Positions 6,251 through 8,164 of a stretch of DNA of 8,164 nt are shown here, piece by piece (the first letter of the stretch is position 1; each line of letters begins with the position of its first letter). The stretch is taken from positions 1 to 8,164 of the forward strand of contig CAVGBM010000015.1 of NCBI GenBank assembly GCA_963627445.1, written 5' to 3'. Below the pieces are notes generated by a model. The model was not told the DNA's origin. It saw nothing but the letters and a program-made list of their open reading frames with translations, and did not search any database. This DNA comes from F23-B02 sp963627445. Lineage in GTDB: Bacteria > Bacillota > Clostridia > Oscillospirales > Oscillospiraceae. Made by a program: the position numbers and the translations under genes.

Positions 6251-7081
6251 ATGGCAAACATAAAAGAAGTAAACGACTTTCTCGACCCCGAGCTTGATAT
6301 TTACGCCCGTCTGACCGAGGTGCAGCTTCTAAACCGCCGCGAGCCGGATAAGGGCATTTTCATCGCCGAGAGCCCCAAGGTCATCGAGCGCGCCTTAAAC
6401 GCCGGCTGCGTGCCGATCTCGTTTCTCATGGAGACGCGGCATGTGGAAAACCAGGCAAAGGAGCTCATCGCCCGCTGCGGGGAGGTGCCCGTTTTCACGG
6501 CCGAGCTCGATGTGCTGACGCAGCTCACGGGCTTTAAGCTCACGCGCGGCATGCTCTGCGCCATGTACCGCCCGAAGCTTCCGACGGTCGAGGATATCTG
6601 CAAAAACGCGCGGCGCGTTGCGGTGCTCGAGGATGTCATGAACCCCACGAATGTGGGCGCGATCTTCCGCTCGGCGGCAGCGCTCGGCATCGATGCGGTC
6701 GTGCTCACGAGCGCAAGCAGCGACCCATTGTATCGCCGCTCGATAAGGGTCAGCATGGGCACGGTGTTTCAGGTGCCGTGGACTTATCTCGGCGAGGACG
6801 GCATCACCCAGCTGCGCAGGCTCGGCTTCAAGACCGCCGCAATGGCGCTCAAATCCGACTCCCTGCCAATTTACGACCCCTGCCTCGCAAAGATCGACAA
6901 GCTCGCCATCGTGCTCGGCACGGAGGGCGACGGTCTGGCAGCGGGCACCATCGCCGACTGCGACTACACGGTGCTCATCCCCATGTCGCACGGGGTGGAT
7001 TCGCTGAACGTCGCCGCGGCGAGCGCCGTCGCATTTTATCAGCTCGCCGCACTTGACGGAATTGATAATACAAAGGTATAA
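6251..7081 (+). CDS. SpoU/TrmH-family (SPOUT) RNA 2'-O-methyltransferase
   Basis: Predicted cytoplasmic S-adenosylmethionine-dependent enzyme methylating a ribose 2'-OH in rRNA or tRNA; 276 aa, a normal length for members with an N-terminal substrate-binding domain. That domain covers about residues 10-105 (VQLLNRREPDKGIFIAESP). The knotted catalytic domain shows all three family motifs: motif 1 LEDVMNPTNVGAIFRSAAALG (about 126-146) with Asn134, Gly136 and Arg140; motif 2 AIVLGTEGDGL (219-229) with Glu225; and motif 3 LIPMSHGVDSLNVAAA (242-257) with Ser251-Leu-Asn-Val. The ATG at 6251 is chosen because an in-frame ATG at 6194 lies upstream of the TATAAT. The ribosome binding site is weak (AGGG at 6237-6240, 10 nt away). 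It is first in a plus-strand group, 30 nt before the next gene. The target nucleotide is unknown, so no symbol is given. Confidence 0.93.
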   Translation: MANIKEVNDFLDPELDIYARLTEVQLLNRREPDKGIFIAESPKVIERALNAGCVPISFLMETRHVENQAKELIARCGEVPVFTAELDVLTQLTGFKLTRGMLCAMYRPKLPTVEDICKNARRVAVLEDVMNPTNVGAIFRSAAALGIDAVVLTSASSDPLYRRSIRVSMGTVFQVPWTYLGEDGITQLRRLGFKTAAMALKSDSLPIYDPCLAKIDKLAIVLGTEGDGLAAGTIADCDYTVLIPMSHGVDSLNVAAASAVAFYQLAALDGIDNTKV

Positions 7082-7111
7082 TTAAGTATATCATTTTATG
7101 GAGAGCTAAGC

Positions 7112-7444
7112 ATGAATATTAATGTAATAAAGTTTTTTGAAAAGTACGACTCCGACCCCGAGCTCCGGCAGCGTGTTCAGGACGCAGTGAACGCATACCC
7201 GGGCAGCCTCGAGCTGCGTGAGGCGCTCGTCGAAGCCTGCCTGATCCCGTTTGCCGAGGAGCTCGGCCTGCCGTTTACCGTGGTCGACCTCAAGGTCTAC
7301 GAGGCCACGAAGCGCCACGCAAAGCACAAGGATGTGGAGCTCACCGAGGAAGACCTTGCCGCCGAGGATGACGACGAGGACTACTGGCTCGAGGGCAAGG
7401 GCTGGACAAACGACGAGTCGGCGTTCTGCACAGGTCAGCACTAA
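7112..7444 (+). CDS. Nif11-like small acidic protein
   Basis: The 110-aa protein has GGAGAG 6 nt before its ATG (7100-7105). It sits 30 nt after the methyltransferase gene and is probably co-transcribed with it. The first 65 residues resemble the Nif11 domain: FFEKYDSDPELRQRVQDA (8-25) matches the FLEKvksDPELqekl-type helix, and FAEELGLPFTVVDLKVYE (47-64) matches the later AkelGyxftxeEl segment. This is judged by eye. Residues 77-91 are strongly acidic (ELTEEDLAAEDDDED), followed by the aromatic/Gly-rich tail YWLEGKGW and a C-terminal CTGQH; Cys43 and Cys106 are the only Cys. Nif11 domains occur as leaders of ribosomally made peptide precursors and in other proteins of unknown role. There is no Gly-Gly cleavage site and no visible modification enzyme nearby, so a precursor role is doubtful. 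No signal peptide or membrane segment is seen. Confidence 0.8.
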   Translation: MNINVIKFFEKYDSDPELRQRVQDAVNAYPGSLELREALVEACLIPFAEELGLPFTVVDLKVYEATKRHAKHKDVELTEEDLAAEDDDEDYWLEGKGWTNDESAFCTGQH

Positions 7445-7450
7445 CAACAT

Positions 7451-7477
7451 TCCCGGCAGTTTTGCCGGGATTTTTTT
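7451..7477 (+). terminator. Intrinsic terminator after the Nif11-like gene
   Basis: TCCCGGCA (7451-7458) and TGCCGGGA (7463-7470) form a perfect GC-rich 8-bp stem with a four-base loop, followed by seven T's (7471-7477). It starts 6 nt past the stop codon and ends 10 nt before the next start codon. Confidence 0.92.
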
Positions 7478-7487
7478 GAGGGTATAA

Positions 7488-8164
7488 ATGAAAGTACAAA
7501 GAAATTTTCCGAAGTTCATCATCACCGCCAAGGGCACCCGCTGGGTCGAGCAGGGTCACCCTTGGATATACGAGGCGGAGGTCATAAGAGCCGAGGGCGA
7601 TGCCGAAAACGGCTGCCTAGTCGACGCGGTCAGCGAAAAGGGCAAGTACCTCGGCACGGGCTTTCTGAGCCTTAAAAGCAAAATTCGCATCCGCCTTATA
7701 TCCCGCAACGCAAACGACAAATTTGACGAGGCGTTCTGGCGCAGGCGCATAGGCTACGCATGGGATTACCGCAAGACCGTTATGGCGGGCGACCTAAACT
7801 GCTGCCGCGTCATTTTCGGCGAGGCCGACGGCTTCCCCGGCCTGACGGTGGATAAGTTTGCCGACATTTTGGTCACGCAGACGCTCTCGGTCGGCATGGA
7901 AAAATTAAAGCCCATGCTGTTCCCGCTCATTGCCGAGATCCTGCGTGCAGACGGCCATGAGATAAGCGGCATTTTCGAGCGCAACGATGTGAAAATTCGT
8001 GAGCTTGAGGGGCTTGCGCAGGGCAAGGGCTGGTTCGGCGACGAGCACCCCGAAAGCTGCGTGACCGAAATTTGCGAAAACGGCGTGTACTACAGCGTCG
8101 ATGTCGAAAACGGGCAGAAAACCGGCTTCTTCCTCGACCAAAAATATAACCGCCTTGCCGTGGC
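7488..8164 (+). CDS. RlmI-type class I rRNA methyltransferase, 3' end beyond the window
   Basis: The open frame starts at the ATG at 7488, has GAGGG 5 nt upstream (7478-7482), and runs open to the window edge (225 complete codons, about 57% of a roughly 390-400-aa protein). It begins MKVQRNFPKFIITAKG. A PUA-like RNA-binding domain covers about residues 10-75 (HPWIYEAEVIRAEGD, GTGFLSLKSKIRIRLIS). Then come the RlmI/YwbD-type central region (VIFGEADGFPGLTVDKFAD, 108-126; GIFERNDVKIRELEGL, 161-176) and the segment VENGQKTGFFLDQKYNR (206-222), which in this family precedes the S-adenosylmethionine-binding fold. RlmI makes 5-methylcytosine in 23S rRNA; the exact target of this homologue is not shown. 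The SAM-binding and catalytic Cys motifs lie outside the window. A strong terminator directly precedes its ribosome binding site. Confidence 0.92.
   Translation, partial: MKVQRNFPKFIITAKGTRWVEQGHPWIYEAEVIRAEGDAENGCLVDAVSEKGKYLGTGFLSLKSKIRIRLISRNANDKFDEAFWRRRIGYAWDYRKTVMAGDLNCCRVIFGEADGFPGLTVDKFADILVTQTLSVGMEKLKPMLFPLIAEILRADGHEISGIFERNDVKIRELEGLAQGKGWFGDEHPESCVTEICENGVYYSVDVENGQKTGFFLDQKYNRLAV

Noticed and set aside
6395..6991. A 198-codon minus-strand frame in the SPOUT methyltransferase gene
   Set aside because: It is the antisense shadow of a gene with all three family motifs, and no promoter or Shine-Dalgarno site is seen.
7112..7444. A complete peptide natural-product cluster around the Nif11-like gene
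   Set aside because: No maturase, protease or transporter gene is present, and the protein has no clear Gly-Gly leader boundary or Cys/Ser/Thr-rich core.

Overview
The window looks like chromosomal housekeeping DNA from a moderately GC-rich Clostridia-type Firmicute, possibly a gut Oscillospirales or Ruminococcaceae relative. This is inferred from GC-rich genes separated by AT-rich spacers, strong GGAGG-type ribosome binding sites, textbook sigma-A promoters, U-tract hairpin terminators, and the protein families present. No mobile element, CRISPR array, tRNA or rRNA was found.

Layout. Positions 1-5931 hold four genes on the minus strand. In the direction of transcription they are: a single-chain pyruvate carboxylase (5931-2500); a small membrane-anchored protein of unknown function (2389-1778); a flavodoxin/two-[4Fe-4S] ferredoxin fusion of the EFR1 type (1646-888); and a CatA-like acetyltransferase (639-19). 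The first three are each followed by a clear intrinsic terminator, and the last three are preceded by their own predicted promoter, as is pyruvate carboxylase. The four therefore look like separate transcription units packed head to tail, not an operon. A 319-base AT-rich divergent spacer (5932-6250) carries the pyruvate carboxylase promoter on one strand and the promoter of the rightward group on the other. Positions 6251-8164 hold three plus-strand genes: a SpoU/TrmH-type RNA methyltransferase, a 110-aa acidic protein resembling the Nif11 domain, and the 5' part of an RlmI-type class I rRNA methyltransferase that runs off the window.

How the genes relate. Pyruvate carboxylase makes oxaloacetate for anaplerosis, and the EFR1-type protein is a predicted electron carrier, but nothing in the sequence ties them to one pathway. 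On the right, two RNA methyltransferases of unrelated folds flank the Nif11-like protein, which suggests a translation-related neighbourhood. A strong terminator sits only ten bases before the RlmI-type start codon.

I did not find a convincing new multi-gene system. The best leads are the Nif11-like protein between the methyltransferases, the terminator/start arrangement at 7451-7488, and a set of ATAGGG/CCCTAT half-sites (including a long hairpin) upstream of the acetyltransferase gene.
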